Origin: Nonlabens antarcticus
Lineage (GTDB): Bacteria; Bacteroidota; Bacteroidia; Flavobacteriales; Flavobacteriaceae
Direction: 5' to 3'
DNA: 64,000 nucleotides
NCBI RefSeq assembly: GCF_015356755.1
Contig: NZ_JADFCO010000065.1
Location: 558,001 to 622,000 of the forward strand
Shown: positions 62,582-64,000 of the stretch, piece by piece
Numbering within the stretch: position 1 is the stretch's first letter
Layout: every line of letters begins with the position of its first letter
The notes under the pieces: model-generated
The model's database searches: none
What the model saw: the letters and a program-made list of their open reading frames with translations, nothing else
What the model was told of the DNA's origin: nothing
Translations under genes and position numbers: made by a program

Positions 62582-64000
62582 TTAAAGAAAACCCCCTTCC
62601 GTAGGGATTAATGCTTTTAGATCATCCAGCGTATTTGCTTCTTCAATGGGTTTGTCGGTTCGCCAGCGTACGATTCGCGGGAATCTTGTTGCCACGCCAG
62701 ATTTATGTCTTTTACTGGGTGCGATTCCTTCAAAAGCAATCTCAAAAACGTGATGCGGCGTCACAGATCGTACCGGCCCAAAGCGCTCCAATGTATTTCG
62801 TTTGATCCATGCATCCACTTTTCTAAATTCCACATCGGTTAGTCCGGAGTACGCTTTCGCGAAAGTGACCAATTCGCCATCCTGCCATAATCCAAAGGTA
62901 TAGTCTGTATATAAATTAGCCCTTCTACCATGACCACGCATGGCATAAGTCAACACCGCATCCACAGAAAATGGATCTACTTTCCATTTCCACCAATCGC
63001 CTTTTTTCCGACCTACTAAATATGGGCTGTCCTTGCGTTTCAACATCAAACCCTCTGACTTGCGTTCGGTACTTTTTGAGCGTTCTTTTGCAACTTCTTC
63101 CCAAGAATCAAAATGCATGGTTTCTGACAGCATTAATGGAACTGATGATGTCGCATCTGTAGTTGTATCATCTTTATCGCTTACCACATGCCGGATAGAA
63201 CCATTATTACTAGTATCCTCAATGCCGGTTTGATCTTTTAACTCTTCAAACGGAGTTCCATCCTGAACAGCTCTCACTAGTTGCTCTAGCAATTTTCTTC
63301 TCTCGATGAATGGCGTATCTCTCAAATCTTTTCCTTCCCACTCTAATAAATCGTAAGCAACCACTACCACAGGAACGTCTGACAGTAATTTTTTACCCAC
63401 TGTTTTTCTGCCGATTCTTGTTTGCAGATCATTGAAGTTTAATATCTCCCCATTTTTATAAGGAAGAATCTCTCCATCAATGACAGTTCCATTGGGAATC
63501 ACTTCGAGAAATTTTTGAAACTCTGGATATTTATCGGTTACCAGTTCTTCTCCGCGTGACCAGACAAATAATTCGCCTGCCCTAATAATGGTTTGGGATC
63601 TTATGCCATCCCATTTATGTTCTGCACTCCATTCGTTTACATCTCCCAAATCCTTGACTTCACCTTCCACCGCATAGGCCAGATAGAACGGATAAGGTTT
63701 GCCGCGCATGGCGACCTCGTTATCTTCAAAAACCAACTCCTGAAATGTCGTATTCTCTCCCGTCCAGCTTCCCATCAATTTATGGGCAAGCACATCTTGA
63801 TCTATTCCCGTTGATGCGGCAAGTGCTCTAGTCATCAATTTTTGGGAAACTCCAATACGGAAACCGCCGGTCATTATTTTATTGAAAACGAATCTTTCGT
63901 AATAGTTGAGTTTCAGCCAGTTTTCCTGCAGGTATTCTTTCTTTTCTTCGTCCGTTTTTTTGCGGAGTAGGATCAATTCGTGAATTATTTGAGATAAGGA
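62582..64000 (-). CDS. ATP-dependent DNA ligase, 5' end outside the window
   Basis: The minus-strand frame stays open to the window edge (SLSQIIHE precedes residue LILLRKKTD), so the N-terminus is missing. The catalytic Lys is in EHKWDGIRSQ, followed by SRGEELVTDKYPEF, VIDGEILPYKNGEI, EGLMLKRKDSPYLVG and KKGDWWKWKVDPFSVDAVL (motifs III-V). This is the ATP-dependent ligase of the helicase-ligase repair cluster. A low-complexity stretch (DDTTTDATSS) is inserted before motif IIIa. The exonuclease/phosphoesterase partner would lie beyond the edge. Confidence 0.93.
   Translation of the reverse strand, partial: SLSQIIHELILLRKKTDEEKKEYLQENWLKLNYYERFVFNKIMTGGFRIGVSQKLMTRALAASTGIDQDVLAHKLMGSWTGENTTFQELVFEDNEVAMRGKPYPFYLAYAVEGEVKDLGDVNEWSAEHKWDGIRSQTIIRAGELFVWSRGEELVTDKYPEFQKFLEVIPNGTVIDGEILPYKNGEILNFNDLQTRIGRKTVGKKLLSDVPVVVVAYDLLEWEGKDLRDTPFIERRKLLEQLVRAVQDGTPFEELKDQTGIEDTSNNGSIRHVVSDKDDTTTDATSSVPLMLSETMHFDSWEEVAKERSKSTERKSEGLMLKRKDSPYLVGRKKGDWWKWKVDPFSVDAVLTYAMRGHGRRANLYTDYTFGLWQDGELVTFAKAYSGLTDVEFRKVDAWIKRNTLERFGPVRSVTPHHVFEIAFEGIAPSKRHKSGVATRFPRIVRWRTDKPIEEANTLDDLKALIPTEGGFL
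62853..62866. repeat. Palindrome, one-mismatch copy inside the ligase gene
   Basis: GCTTTCGCGAAAGT, read as Thr-Phe-Ala-Lys-Ala-Tyr in the C-terminal OB-fold. Confidence 0.85.

Noticed and set aside
5497-62866. CRISPR or restriction-site explanation of the recurrent palindrome
   Set aside because: Copies are kilobases apart with no spacers or cas genes, and no restriction-modification gene is in the window.
1-64000. tRNA, rRNA, riboswitch or CRISPR
   Set aside because: I saw no cloverleaf with CCA end, no rRNA-like stretch, no known riboswitch core and no regular short repeat array in the gaps between genes.

Overview
The window looks like a chromosomal segment from a marine-type Flavobacteriaceae (Bacteroidota), possibly close to Nonlabens or Dokdonia. 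Reasons: AT-rich DNA; TAnnTTTG-type -7 promoter elements; flavobacterial families (GLPGLI proteins, DUF5686 barrels, CarboxypepD_reg-like outer-membrane barrels, a CNT transporter with a secreted N-terminal domain); and gene orders such as asnS next to rpoN, rplM-rpsI / rpsB-tsf, pyrH-frr and ileS-dksA-lspA. I cannot fix the genus without a database.

Layout. 0-13.4 kb is mostly a minus-strand housekeeping block: rpoN (5' end only), asnS, an RND/MMPL exporter, a DUF5686-like barrel, frr, pyrH, two paralogous beta-propeller lipoproteins, tsf, rpsB, rpsI, rplM. 13.5-17.4 kb holds an exported protein, a deoxynucleoside kinase, a GRAM-domain membrane protein, a lipoprotein flanked by two copies of a hairpin repeat, and an App1-type phosphatase. 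17.4-19.8 kb is gene-poor, with small membrane proteins and at least one decayed gene. 19.8-35.3 kb is metabolic: K+-dependent membrane pyrophosphatase, a DUF5686 barrel, PDH E1-beta, etfBA, a bifunctional nuclease, a nucleoside transporter, thyA, and egtB-egtD for ergothioneine-type thiohistidine synthesis.

35.6-45.6 kb is the most interesting part. A histidine kinase/OmpR-type regulator pair is transcribed divergently from a secreted thioredoxin-like protein. This is followed by four GLPGLI-family exported proteins in tandem and a large outer-membrane barrel protein. Three near-identical promoter modules sit in front of the redoxin gene and two GLPGLI genes. Each has three GTTAAC boxes with exact 10-bp period and, 22-23 bp further, a shared CATCTTTGG. 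This looks like a cell-envelope regulon whose operator is written directly in the DNA.

45.6-64 kb: a DUF2071 protein, esterase, PhoD-like phosphatase, a retropepsin/RimK/AspA-like cluster with a folate enzyme, a second kinase/receiver pair, lspA, a DksA-like protein without its zinc cysteines, ileS, a toxin-antitoxin pair and a Y1 (IS200-type) transposase bracketed by three related 34-nt palindromes, then a ligase-associated helicase, a lipoprotein and an ATP-dependent DNA ligase running off the right edge.

Across the whole window a 16-bp palindrome, CGCTTTCGCGAAAGCG, recurs (13 perfect 14-bp cores plus three one-mismatch copies), in intergenic DNA and inside genes. In genes it is read in different frames and in several cases forms the signal-peptidase site (AFAKA) of exported proteins. 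No rRNA, tRNA or CRISPR array was found.
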